Origin: Candidatus Parcubacteria bacterium
GTDB taxonomy: Bacteria; Patescibacteriota; Minisyncoccia; Phycocordibacterales; GCA-2747955
Assembly: GCA_027039745.1 (NCBI GenBank)
Contig: JALUMP010000003.1
Span: 1-17,394, forward strand
Length of the DNA: 17,394 nucleotides
Direction: 5' to 3'
Positions 7,481-15,955 of this stretch are shown here, piece by piece (positions within the stretch are counted from its first letter, which is position 1; each line of letters opens with the position of its first letter). The position numbers were made by a program, and so were the translations under genes. The notes beneath the pieces were generated by a model, which ran no database searches, had not been told where the DNA came from, and saw only the letters and a list, made by a program, of their open reading frames with translations.

Positions 7481-8446
7481 ATGAATGATAAAGAACTAAA
7501 TTTTGATATTGAAGAATTTTTGGAAAATCCCAAAACTAGATTTTTAGCAGAGGAGTTCAAAAGACTTCAGGTTTTAGAAGATGAATCAAAAAAAATGGCA
7601 GATGATCCAGATATGGCAGAGCTTGTAGAAGAAGACTTAAAATCAATACAAAGCCAAAAAGACGAAATGCAAAAACAGATTTTAGATATTGTTAGAAAAG
7701 AGAAAGAGGAAGAAAAATTTCCAAACGAGTTAATTTTAGAAGTGCGTGCTGGTGCTGGTGGAGACGAAGCGTCTCTTTTTGCATACCAACTTGCAGAAAT
7801 GTATCAAAGATATGCAGATAAAATAGGTTGAACATATAGAAAATTAGATACGTCAGAAAATGAATTAGGTGGCTACAAGGAAGCAAGTTTTGAATTTAAA
7901 GGAGTCGGTTGTTATAAACAATTGCGTTTTGAGACAGGGGCTCATAGAGTGCAAAGAATTCCAACCACCGAAAAACAAGGAAGAATTCATACTTCAACAG
8001 CAACTGTGGCTGTTATGCCGATTAAAAAGAAAATCACGATTAATGTCCCCCCTTCAGATATTGAAATGGAGACTTTTCGTTGTGGTGGAGCAGGAGGCCA
8101 ATCTGTAAACAAGACAGATTCTGGAGTAAGACTAATTCATAAACCAACAGGTGAGTTTGTCAGATGCACAGAAGAGAGAAGTCAGTTAAAAAATAGGGAA
8201 AAAGCTTATACTTTGTTATTGTCTAAACTACAACAGATGCATGATCAAGAAGAAGAAAAAAAACATGCAGATATTCGTAAAAATCAAGTAGGAACAGGAG
8301 ATAGGTCAGAAAAAATAAGAACTTATAATTTTCCTCAAGACAGGGTTACAGACCACAGATTAAAAAAGAATTTTCACAATATTGAAAAAATAATGATGGG
8401 GGAGATTGACGATATCATTGAGGCTTTGCAAGAGGCGAGTGAATAG
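7481..8446 (+). CDS. prfA: Peptide chain release factor 1 (RF1)
   Basis: RF1 recognises UAA and UAG and triggers peptide release. The protein is 321 residues, about 40 shorter than E. coli RF1 and trimmed at the N-terminus. The GGQ catalytic loop is in 'GGAGGQSVNKTDSG'. The stop-recognition tripeptide is PTT ('RIPTTEKQGRIHTS'), in the P-x-T form of RF1 rather than the SPF of RF2. Codon 117 is TGA; as Trp it gives 'KIGWTYR' before 'GGYKE', as in RF1 homologues. With UGA a sense codon, RF1 alone would suffice for termination, and loss of RF2 (prfB) is predicted. All genes here stop in TAA or TAG, in agreement. The gene is tail-to-tail with prmC, which modifies the GGQ glutamine. Confidence 0.96.
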
Positions 8447-8493
8447 AAGAAATTATAAATTATAAATTTTAATTGAATTTTAATTGTTTTAAC

Positions 8494-8513
8494 AATTTGC
8501 CTTCGGCAAATTT
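8494..8513. terminator. Hairpin between the convergent prfA and prmC genes
   Basis: A perfect 8-bp stem (AATTTGCC/GGCAAATT) with loop TTC lies in the 114-bp gap between the two stops. The surrounding AT-rich arms are also roughly complementary. T tracts are short, so a bidirectional terminator is likely but not textbook. Confidence 0.5.
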
Positions 8514-8560
8514 CAAGCATTAAAATCTTTAATATTAATTTATCCAATCAAAATTTAAAA

Positions 8561-9325
8561 TTAATTACTATCTTTGGTGATAATTAAGGTTCTTTTTCTA
8601 CCATATTGATCAATTCAAAATTTATAATTTTGAATACCTTTTTCTTTTAAAAAATTTTTTATTAAAGGTATTTGCCATGGGTCAAACTCAATCCATATTT
8701 CACCATTTGGTTTTAAATATTTTTGCCCTTCGGTAATTATTTTTTTTATAAAATATAGTCCGTTATCTTTAGTAAATAAAGCTTTATGGTCTTCATTTTC
8801 TAAAACAGTTTTTTGAACATTCTTTTTTTCTTTTTTTGCAATATATGGGGGGTTTGCCAAAATAGTGTCATATTTTTTTTCTGGAATGTTTTCAAAAACA
8901 TCAGATTCATAAACTCTGCAACATCCCGGGGATGTTGCAGAGTTTATTTTAAGATTTTTTTGTATTTGTTTTATGTATTGCGGGTTTTTTTCTGCAAAAT
9001 CTACTTTTGTATTTTGTAAATTTTTTAAAACAGCAATCCCAATACATCCAGAACCAGAAAAAATATCCAAAACATCGAGGCAAGACCTCGCTTTTTTATA
9101 TTTTTTTATAAATTCATCAACTCAAAACTCCGTTTCAGAGCGGGGGATTAGTGGCTTATAAAACAAGTCAATAGTGCAGTTTAAAAATTCAACATTGCCA
9201 ATCAGATAAGCCAATGGGGTACCTGATTTAAGTTTTTTTAAATCTTTCAAAAAAGCAAGATTTTTAATTCCATTGTATTTTTCCTCCAACAATCATTGTT
9301 CTTCTTTTTTGTTCAAACTTTTCAT
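8561..9325 (-). CDS. prmC: Release factor glutamine methyltransferase PrmC
   Basis: PrmC N5-methylates the Gln of the GGQ motif in release factors using SAM. The 254-residue protein has an N-terminal recognition part with 'EEKYNG' (a form I associate with Patescibacteria) and 'IPRSETEFWV', a SAM site 'DIFSGSGCIG' at 87-96, and the catalytic NPPY at 158-161. Three TGA codons give Trp 11, 68 and 237; W68 is the conserved 'ETEFWV' position and W237 restores the C-terminus 'KFWIDQYGRKR'. Residues 127-139 are encoded by a long perfect hairpin (8909-8947) whose core recurs after the transposase at 15889. The inserted 'SATSPGCC' lies in the loop before 'ESDVFENIP', apparently tolerated. Confidence 0.95.
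8909..8947. repeat. REP-like hairpin inside the prmC coding sequence
   Basis: Arms 8909-8926 and 8930-8947 are perfectly complementary (18 bp) around loop CGG. The 23-bp core 8917-8939 is identical to 15889-15911 downstream of the Y1 transposase; only the outer arms differ, and in each copy they still pair. It keeps the prmC frame open. Confidence 0.9.
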
Positions 9326-9335
9326 GATTTTCTTT

Positions 9336-9341
9336 ATTATA
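9336..9341 (-). promoter_or_regulatory. -10 promoter (TATAAT) of prmC
   Basis: A perfect minus-strand TATAAT ends 10 nt before the ATG at 9325. It lacks the TGN extension seen at most other starts here and shares a 62-bp divergent gap with the AI-2E permease promoter. Confidence 0.55.
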
Positions 9342-9374
9342 GCTTCTTTTATTCCTTTTTTCATCATCTTATGA

Positions 9375-9380
9375 TATTAT
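9375..9380 (+). promoter_or_regulatory. Extended -10 promoter (TGA-TATTAT) of the AI-2E permease gene
   Basis: TATTAT preceded by TGA ends 7 nt before the ATG at 9388; a leaderless transcript is expected. Confidence 0.5.
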
Positions 9381-9387
9381 TGCCATA

Positions 9388-10476
9388 ATGAAAAAAGATA
9401 GTGCTTTAGTTGTCAACATTTCACTTGCAACTGTTGTTAAAACATCACTATTTTTAATCTTGCTTTTTCTACTTTATTTTTTTCAGTCGTTAGTTTTATC
9501 TGTGTTGACTGCAATTGTGATAGCCTCTGCTTTAAATCCTTTTATTTCTAAAATTGAAAGATGAAATATAGCAAGGGTCTTCGCCGCCTCTTTGGTATAT
9601 GCTTTATTGTTAGCTGGTTTTATTGGATTATTAATTATTTTTGTTCCTGCACTGTTGGAGCAGGTTGGTCATTTATACCAAGCTATTCCATCTCAGTTAG
9701 ACAACATAACTAAATGATTGGAGGTTCAATCAACAAAAACAGGTTTTATAGCAGAGATTACAAATATTTTAAAAAATCAACTGTCAAATATTTCTCTACC
9801 CACTGGAGAAGTAGATTCTGATTCTTTTGCACAAATTGTTGTTAATATTTTTGGTTCAGTATTTAATTTTATATTAATTATTGTAATGTCATTTTATTTT
9901 GCTATCCAGAAACATGGTATTGAAATTTTTTTACAAATAGTTACTCCTCCTAAATATACTAAATATGCTATTTCGCTTTGAAAAAGAAGTCAGAAGAAAA
10001 TCGGGCTTTGAATGCAAGGTCAGCTTATTTTGGGTCTATTGATTGGAGTTATCACATATCTAGGACTTGTAGTATTTTTTGGTTTTTCTCAAGCATTGTT
10101 GTTAGCATTTTTAGCAGCTTTTGCTGAGCTGATTCCCTTGGCTGGTCCAATTATTGCAGGTGTACCAGCAGTTGCTTTTGGTTTAGAAATTGGTGGGCTA
10201 TCTATGGCAGTTGGAGTATTAGTCTTTTATTTAGTAGTGCAGATGATTGAAAACCAATTGATTTATCCTTTAGTGGTTAAAAAAGTAGTTGGAGTTCCTT
10301 CATTGTTAGTTATTATTTCATTAGTGATAGGGGCTCAATTGTTTGGTTTTTTGGGTGTTTTATTAGCTATCCCTCTTTCTGCAACATTGATGGAATTTAT
10401 AAAAGATGTTGAAAAAAAGCAAAAAGAAGCTTTGAAAAAAGGAGAAATCAAAGAGGTAGAATTATCAAAAAAATAG
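9388..10476 (+). CDS. AI-2E family (YdiK/PerM/TqsA-like) membrane transporter
   Basis: A 362-residue polytopic membrane protein of the AI-2E transporter superfamily. Hydrophobic segments near residues 10-45 and 65-92 are followed by a polar region (about 100-150) and further segments from 150 onward. The family signature 'GLWMQGQLILGLLIGVITYL' begins near residue 206, and 'AELIPLAGPIIAGVPA' follows near 248-263. Four TGA codons encode Trp 59, 110, 198 and 208; W198 and W208 match the aromatic positions around the 'GQ' motif. The C-terminus is charged and cytoplasmic. Family members export varied small molecules or ions, and the substrate cannot be inferred. The CMP kinase gene starts 9 nt downstream, suggesting one transcript. 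Confidence 0.9.
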
Positions 10477-10485
10477 TTTTAAAGT

Positions 10486-11031
10486 ATGCAAATAACAATA
10501 GGAGGATTACCAGGAACAGGTAAAGGAACAGTCGGTAGAAAATTAGCCAAAATTTTAGGTTATAAGTTTATTTCTGGTGGTGATATGTTTAGAAAAGTAG
10601 CCGCTGAACATAATATGACAATGGGGGAATTTGATGCTTATACTAAAACACACCCAGAAGCAAGAGTAGATGAGCAAATAGACAATTTTCAAAAAAATCT
10701 TGGAGAGAAAGAAGATAATTTTATAGTAGAGTCACGCTTGGCTTGGCATTTTATTCCAAATGCTATAAAAATTAGATTAGACGCAGATGAAAATGAGCGT
10801 ATTAGACGGATTACAGGAGATAAGGATGATGACAGAATAGCTTACCGTCAAGAAAATTTTGAAAAAACTAAACAAAAAACAAGAGCTAGGCAAAAGGTTC
10901 ATCAAGAAAAAATCACAGAAATTTATGACATAAAAGATATGATGGCCGACACGCATTATGATTATATTATAGATACAACAAAGCTTACTCCTGATGAGGT
11001 TGTTTCAGAAATTTTAAAAATTATAAAATAA
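10486..11031 (+). CDS. cmk: Cytidylate kinase, archaeal-type (AAA/NMP kinase fold)
   Basis: A 181-residue P-loop kinase resembling the short archaeal-type (d)CMP kinase. The P-loop is 'GLPGTGKGT' at 7-15, then 'YKFISGGDMFRKVAAEHNMT', a substrate-site pattern of this group, 'IVESRLAWHF' at about 84-93, and a basic lid with 'RIRRITGDKDDDR'. It would phosphorylate CMP/dCMP to the diphosphate for RNA and DNA precursor supply. No TGA codon; its single Trp is TGG. It lies 9 nt behind the AI-2E permease with no visible promoter or Shine-Dalgarno. A different NMP specificity (adenylate kinase-like) cannot be excluded. Confidence 0.78.
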   Translation: MQITIGGLPGTGKGTVGRKLAKILGYKFISGGDMFRKVAAEHNMTMGEFDAYTKTHPEARVDEQIDNFQKNLGEKEDNFIVESRLAWHFIPNAIKIRLDADENERIRRITGDKDDDRIAYRQENFEKTKQKTRARQKVHQEKITEIYDIKDMMADTHYDYIIDTTKLTPDEVVSEILKIIK

Positions 11032-11067
11032 TATTTGGGTTGTTTCTTTAGCAGTATTGTAATAGAA

Positions 11068-11073
11068 TATAAT
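11068..11073 (+). promoter_or_regulatory. -10 promoter (TATAAT) of the 363-aa gene
   Basis: A perfect TATAAT ends 8 nt before the ATG at 11082, without the TGN extension; a leaderless transcript is expected. Confidence 0.6.
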
Positions 11074-11081
11074 TATAAGCT

Positions 11082-12173
11082 ATGAATTCTTTTGAAGTTA
11101 ATTTAAATAGTAGATATTTTTTAATTCACATAGATTCTTCTCGAGTTATTGGAGCAGTGGTTTCTTTCAATTCGGATATCAAAAAAATACAAGTTGAGTT
11201 TAAGACTAGCAAAAGTTTCGTTTTTGATAATTCTAATATTAATAATTTGCAAAAAGCTATTGAAAAAGTTAATAGTTCTTTACTTGAATATGTAAAAATA
11301 TTAGATGTTTATGATATTGATTATACTTTTGTGTTTTTAACTGCTCCATGGGCTCAAAAAAATATTTCAACATTAGTTGATGAAAGACCACTAGAATTTG
11401 AAGTTACAGAAAAATATTTAGAACATCTTTTAGGTCAAGCGGGAGAAGTAAAAAAAGATGAGGTAGTTTTATCTCCAGATATTACTTCGGTTGTGGTCAA
11501 TGGTTATGATGTAACTTTAGGACAAGTTCTTAATAAAGAAGTTACAAAATTAGAAGTTTCTGTTTTAGACACTACTATTTCACAAAAACTTGTTACAATG
11601 ATAAGTAAGCTTATAAAATCTCAATTTGTAGGAATGGAAGTTGGGTTTTATGGTTTTTTACCAGTGTATTTAGAACAAATCAAAAATATTTACAATATTT
11701 CAAATGATTTTATATTTTTAAATTTTACAGGAGCTTTTAGCGAAATGGGAGTAGTTGTAGATGGGACAATAGAGTCAATGTCAGCGATTCCTTTTGGGTT
11801 TGATAGTTTTTTAGAAAAGATAGTTGTTGCCAAAATTGCCAAAAATATTTCTGAAGCAGATTATTTATTAAATTTATTTTTATTAGAAAAATTAGACAAG
11901 AAAATGACTAAAAAAATTAATATTTTAATAAAAAAAGAAAAAGTTTCCTTAAATGATTTTATTAAAAAAAATATTTTTTCTAATATTTTTATACCAAAAA
12001 ATGTTTTTTTAATTACTCATAATTCTAAAAATGTTTTTTTGTTTGAAAGGTTAGGGCTTTTTGAGGATATTATAGTTGTAGATAGATCTTTGTTAAGAGA
12101 TTTTGTGGATTTTGACAAAGACGATTTTGACAATTTTATTGCTCTAGAAAGTGGATATATTTTTAAACAATAG
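11082..12173 (+). CDS. Hypothetical protein, possible PilM/FtsA-like actin-fold ATPase
   Basis: I do not recognise this 363-residue soluble protein with certainty. It alternates beta-rich and helical stretches, has a phosphate-1-like start ('FLIHIDSSRVIGAVVSF'), a central 'VFLTAPWAQKN' and a second possible nucleotide segment ('FIFLNFTGAFSEMGVVVDG' near 210-228), followed by 'IPFGFDSF'. That order resembles PilM/FtsA-type actin-fold proteins, with no invariant residue to prove it. No signal peptide, membrane segment or TGA codon; its one Trp is TGG. It directly precedes the VirB6/TrbL-like gene on the same strand, so it may act with a secretion or pilus apparatus, for instance as an assembly ATPase or scaffold. 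Confidence 0.55.
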   Translation: MNSFEVNLNSRYFLIHIDSSRVIGAVVSFNSDIKKIQVEFKTSKSFVFDNSNINNLQKAIEKVNSSLLEYVKILDVYDIDYTFVFLTAPWAQKNISTLVDERPLEFEVTEKYLEHLLGQAGEVKKDEVVLSPDITSVVVNGYDVTLGQVLNKEVTKLEVSVLDTTISQKLVTMISKLIKSQFVGMEVGFYGFLPVYLEQIKNIYNISNDFIFLNFTGAFSEMGVVVDGTIESMSAIPFGFDSFLEKIVVAKIAKNISEADYLLNLFLLEKLDKKMTKKINILIKKEKVSLNDFIKKNIFSNIFIPKNVFLITHNSKNVFLFERLGLFEDIIVVDRSLLRDFVDFDKDDFDNFIALESGYIFKQ

Positions 12174-12208
12174 CCTTGAAAAAATATTGATAATAAGACA
12201 TTTTATGT

Positions 12209-12214
12209 TAACAT
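12209..12214 (+). promoter_or_regulatory. Extended -10 promoter (TGT-TAACAT) of the VirB6-like gene
   Basis: TAACAT preceded by TGT ends 10 nt before the ATG at 12225. The hexamer departs from consensus at one position. Confidence 0.4.
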
Positions 12215-12224
12215 ATTTAATAAT

Positions 12225-14621
12225 ATGATAATTTCTTTTTTAAAGAGATATAAAATTTTAATTTTATCCCTTATAATCTTTTTTTTATGGTCTGTTTTTT
12301 CTTTTGTTCATGCTGAGAGTTGAGCAGTAAGCAAGATGGAAGATGTAGTTCGATATTTTATTGATTTAGAGTATAATTTTCTCGCTTGAATTTTGTCATT
12401 TTTTGCTAGATTAATGGATAATTTTCTGGTTATATCTTTTTCTCCTGCTTTTTTAGATCAACCTTTTATTAGAGTAGCCTGGTCTAATATGCGAGACATT
12501 GCTAATATGACATTTATCATAGGAGCTATTTGAATAGCATATGAGGTAATGCGTGATAATAGCGAAGAATGGAAAAAGCACCTCATTAAGTTGATAATGG
12601 TGGCTGTTGTTCTAAATTTCTCTTTTTTCTTCTCTAGAGTAATAATTGATGCAGGAAATTTAGCGGGAAGAGCTATGTATAATAGTATTGCTGTTGATAT
12701 TCAAGATGATAAAAATTATTTAGGTGTGGCAGATACTCTTTTATCTGGGATGAGTGATGGCAAATTCAGTTTGCCTGAAAAACAAAAATCAAAATCTTTA
12801 ACGGCTGCTTTTATGGTATATCTTCAACCCCAAGTTTTAACTCAAAACCCTAATATTTTAGAGTCAGAAGATAGTAGTTTAACATTATATATGGCAACAA
12901 TGCTATTGCTATCATTCGTCTATGTTTTATTTGCTATCAATTTTTTCTCCGTTTCTTTTATGATGATTACACGTCTTTTATGGCTTGGTATTTTAACTAT
13001 AGTATCTCCATTAGCTTTCATTACATTATTTTTACCATTAGGAAAAGTTTTAGAAGGAAAAAATTTTAATACTTGGCTTAGTATGTTATTCCAAAGATCT
13101 TTTTGTATTACTTTATATTTATTTTGAATATGATTAGCTTTTTTGTTTATGCAGATAGATTTTGGTTTTGGTAGTTTACAAAGTGGATGAACAGGGCATA
13201 TGGTTGGAGAACCTTCTTTTAAGGATTATAATTTTTTCGCTATAATATCTGCCTTTGTTTTAAAATTAGTTATAGTCGGTTTTTTAATTAGCAAATCTAA
13301 AACTTCAGCTAAAAACTTCTGTGAAGGAAACACTGGTGGTGTTGGAGGAGCTCTTGCAGCAGGGGCGAAATCTGGATGGAATGCATTAAAAACAACAAAA
13401 AGATTTGCGGGTAAAATGGGTGGAACTGCTCTTAAGAGAAGAATGTTGGGTGGTTTTGGTAGTAGATTAGCAAATAGCAAATTAACTAATAAATGAATAG
13501 CACGTGAAACTGGTTTTCGTGCGTTTGTTGGTCATAAATTATCAAATACAGGACAAAAAATAGAAGAAAAAAGTGGGTGAAAAGAACATTCCGCAAAGAG
13601 AAGAAAACAGGCTATAGAAACTGAACAAAGAATGGAGCGAAATCATCCAGAATTATATAGTCAACTTTTAGCCAATAAAGAAAAACGTAATGTGACTTTT
13701 GGAGAGAATATGAAAGGAAAACATATTGCAGGGTTTTCTTCTACGGTTAACCAAAAAGAATTTGATGAAAGAATGAAAAAAGTTGATAAAATTGTTGGTA
13801 GTGATTTATCAGAAGATGAAAAAATTAATAAAGTTCTTGAAGTCAATGGTGGTTTTGGAGGAAAGACTTTTACTAAAGAGATAGTTAAAGCAAGAAAAGG
13901 GGACAGAAGGAGCTTAATGTTAGATCATTTCAAAACAGAAAAAGATTTGGGAGTAAAAGATGTTATTTTATCTTCAAAAGGTGTGAGGGCTATGCAAGGG
14001 AGTTTCTTGTCAAGGATGTTAACTCCTGAATTGGCAGATGCACGTGTAGCTAATATGCAATTAGAAAATGTTAAAGAGTCATTAAAAAAAGACAAAAAAG
14101 CTTTAAAAGAAAATATAGAAGAAAAGCAAGAAGAACAAATAGAAAAAACACAAAGGTTAGATCAAGAGTATCATCAAGTGGCTTCCTCTGCAGCAAATGT
14201 AGTTGAAAATATAGTTGATCATGCTTTAGTGAATGGTAATCAGGGTCTACCTGGTGAAATGCAGGGTGAACTAATAAATGGATATGGGGCTACAAAAACA
14301 CAAGCCGATAATGTTGATCATTTGGTGCAAAAATTAGGTAATATAGACAAAACTCCAGAAATGGCAGACGCTAGAAGAGTTGCCGAAAGAAAATTAAAGA
14401 ATGCTATCTCTGATATTACAAAGACCAAAGTTGAAAAAATAAAAAATGAAGTGGAAGTAGATAAAAAAATATTAGAAAAAACAACTCAAAATGAAATAGA
14501 GTCTATTAAACGAGAGCAAGAAAAATTAGTGAAAGACGCAGATGGACAAGTAGCGATTATCAACAAAGGGTTTGGTGGTAGTGATGTTCTTACTAAAGAA
14601 GATGTATCAGAGGTTAATTAG
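12225..14621 (+). CDS. VirB6/TrbL-like type IV secretion membrane protein with long coiled-coil tail
   Basis: One continuous reading frame of 798 residues once TGA is read as Trp (eight sites: 33, 55, 103, 301, 303, 322, 424, 452). It starts with a signal peptide (about 1-30, ending 'FVHA'). Several membrane segments follow to about residue 370, including 'NMTFIIGAIWIAYEV' and the region around 'LFWIWLAF'. After a Gly/Ala/Lys-rich linker ('GGVGGALAAGAKSGWNAL') comes a highly charged, helical, coiled-coil-like cytoplasmic tail (about 430-798). The layout is that of VirB6/TrbL-type inner-membrane proteins of type IV secretion, which many Patescibacteria carry. No other secretion gene is visible except the actin-fold candidate upstream. 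Under the standard code it breaks into several fragments. Confidence 0.75.
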
Positions 14622-14646
14622 GATGTTTTATGCAAAACATCCTAAT
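14617..14646 (+). promoter_or_regulatory. Hairpin presenting the SpoU methyltransferase start codon in its loop
   Basis: Arms 14617-14629 and 14634-14646 are perfectly complementary (13 bp) with a 4-nt loop ATGC. The loop holds the ATG of the methyltransferase gene; the 5' arm contains the stop codon of the VirB6-like gene. In RNA it could expose or restrict the start codon, or act as a processing or attenuation site. No Shine-Dalgarno or close -10 is visible. Confidence 0.75.
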
Positions 14647-15097
14647 CCTCCACAACATTCGTTCTGTTTTAAATACCGGAGCTTTATTTCGCACAGCAGA
14701 CGCTATCGGTATAAATAAAATATACCTTACAGGTTACACACCAACTCCTTTAGACAGGTTTGGTAGGGTTCGTTATGATTTCAAAAAAGCTTCTGTGGGG
14801 GCATATGAGTTTGTAGATTGAGAATACAAAAAGACCATCACCCAGACTTTAAAAAAATTAAAAAAACAAAATTATAAAATTTTTGCAATAGAGCAAGATA
14901 AAAATTCCATTGATTATAAAAAAGCCAAGCTTGCAAAAAAGAATGTTTTTATTTTAGGTAATGAAATCAGAGGGCTTTCAAAAAATATTCTAGAAAAATC
15001 AGACAATATTTTAGAATTAAAAATGAGAGGTAAAAAGGAGTCACTTAACGTAGCAACAACTGGAGGCATAGTCCTATTTAGACTTTTAGATTACTAG
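14630..15097 (+). CDS. SpoU/TrmH-family RNA 2'-O-methyltransferase
   Basis: A small SPOUT methyltransferase of 155 residues acting on tRNA or rRNA with SAM. Motif 1 is 'HNIRSVLNTGALFRTADAIG' (residues 8-27), motif 2 'FILGNEIRGLS', motif 3 'LKMRGKKESLNVATTGGI', the knotted SAM site. It is the bare catalytic domain, close in size to TrmL. Codon 64 is TGA and as Trp gives 'VDWEYKK', a position often W in homologues. The start lies 8 nt after the VirB6-like stop and inside a hairpin loop. The in-frame initiator is supported because motif 1 begins immediately. Whether TrmL, TrmH or RlmB function applies is not resolvable. Confidence 0.88.
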
Positions 15098-15100
15098 ATT

Positions 15101-15120
15101 TCCAACGGACCCGGTCCGTT
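15101..15120. repeat. REP-like palindrome, upstream copy 1
   Basis: The 20-bp repeat TCCAACGGACCCGGTCCGTT is identical to 15159-15178. It is palindromic: CAACGGAC, loop CCG, GTCCGTT(G). It follows the methyltransferase stop by 3 nt. Confidence 0.88.
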
Positions 15121-15158
15121 TAATTTCATTGAGTAGATCAAATTTATTCAACAATTTA

Positions 15159-15179
15159 TCCAACGGACCCGGTCCGTTG
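15159..15179. repeat. REP-like palindrome, upstream copy 2
   Basis: Second copy, 58 bp from the first, with an intact closing G so that the CAAC/GTTG ends pair fully. It lies 34 bp before the transposase start. The 115-bp gap 15098-15212 holds only these two palindromes and a promoter. Confidence 0.88.
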
Positions 15180-15198
15180 AATATTATTTTTTTATTGT

Positions 15199-15204
15199 TA
15201 TTAT
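15199..15204 (+). promoter_or_regulatory. Extended -10 promoter (TGT-TATTAT) of the Y1 transposase
   Basis: TATTAT preceded by TGT ends 8 nt before the ATG at 15213; a leaderless transcript is expected. Confidence 0.45.
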
Positions 15205-15212
15205 ATATAAAT

Positions 15213-15884
15213 ATGATAAAAAGAATTTTAGAATTTGTTAATGGAGAATATTACCATGTATTTAATAGGGGAGTTGATAAGCGTAAAATTTTTATGGATA
15301 AAGGTGATTTGTATTATTTTTTTGATGCTATGAGTATAGCTAATAAAATTTCTCCAATTCAAGACAGAGGAATAGCAAGAAAAAAACTTAAAGAAGAAAC
15401 ATTAATAGAAAAAAAAGTAGTTTCTATTGTAGCATATTGTTTATTACCAAACCATTTTCATTTTATTTTAAAACAAAAAACTGATGGTGGTATTTCAAAA
15501 TTTTTACAGAAATTGGGGGCTTCGTATGTAGGTTTTTTTAATCAAAAATACGAAAGAACTGGAGCGTTGTTTCAAGGTAGGTTTAAAGCTACACATTTAG
15601 ACAAAGATGGTTCTTTGGAACTTACATCAGCGTATGTTAATTTAAACTATAAACATCATAAAATTGATCCTAAAAAATTTTTAGTTAAAACTTCACTTTT
15701 TGAATATTTAGGAGAAGAAAAAGGGGAAAAGGTTTGTTCACAAGAAGAGATTAAAAATATCGTTAAAGAGAGTTTTGGTGGGGTCGGTAGTTATAAAAAG
15801 TACCTTAAACAACAATCAAAATATTTTATAGAAAGACATAATAATAAAATTGAAGATATTGATTTTCAAGAATTAGAAAATTAA
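15213..15884 (+). CDS. REP-associated tyrosine transposase (RAYT, Y1/HUH family)
   Basis: A 223-residue single-domain HUH nuclease of the Y1_Tnp/RAYT type, which nicks and joins single-stranded DNA at REP-like palindromes. It opens with the family's 'NGEYYHVFNRGVDKRKIF'. The metal-binding HUH pair is H81-x-H83 in 'LLPNHFHFIL', and the likely nucleophile is Y105 in 'GASYVGFFNQKYERTG', followed by 'FQGRFKAT'. I chose the start at 15213 because that motif begins there and a -10 precedes it. The frame is open further upstream to 15129, but that would translate a palindrome. It contains no Trp, so it gives no information on the code and could have arrived from a standard-code donor. Palindromes flank it on both sides. 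Confidence 0.88.
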   Translation: MIKRILEFVNGEYYHVFNRGVDKRKIFMDKGDLYYFFDAMSIANKISPIQDRGIARKKLKEETLIEKKVVSIVAYCLLPNHFHFILKQKTDGGISKFLQKLGASYVGFFNQKYERTGALFQGRFKATHLDKDGSLELTSAYVNLNYKHHKIDPKKFLVKTSLFEYLGEEKGEKVCSQEEIKNIVKESFGGVGSYKKYLKQQSKYFIERHNNKIEDIDFQELEN

Positions 15885-15919
15885 CTTTTGCAACATCCCG
15901 GGGATGTTGCAAAAGTTTT
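15883..15919 (+). terminator. REP-like hairpin and likely terminator after the transposase
   Basis: Arms 15883-15898 and 15902-15917 pair perfectly (16 bp) around loop CGG, and TTTT ends the second arm. The 5' arm includes the last two bases of the transposase stop. The core 15889-15911 equals that in prmC at 8917-8939. Confidence 0.8.
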
Positions 15920-15939
15920 GATTGTGGTTATTTAGGTGG

Positions 15940-15945
15940 TAAAAT
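15940..15945 (+). promoter_or_regulatory. Extended -10 promoter (TGG-TAAAAT) of tmk
   Basis: TAAAAT preceded by TGG ends 10 nt before the ATG at 15956; a near-leaderless transcript is expected. Confidence 0.5.
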
Positions 15946-15955
15946 ACTTCATAAT

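Noticed and set aside
7761..7775. Hairpin GAGACG-AAG-CGTCTC within prfA
   Set aside because: It encodes the conserved 'GDEASL' of RF1 and has no T tract or repeat partner; likely chance.
15129..15212. Longer transposase reading frame starting at 15129
   Set aside because: The extra 28 residues translate one palindrome copy and AT-rich sequence; the conserved N-terminus and a -10 support ATG 15213.
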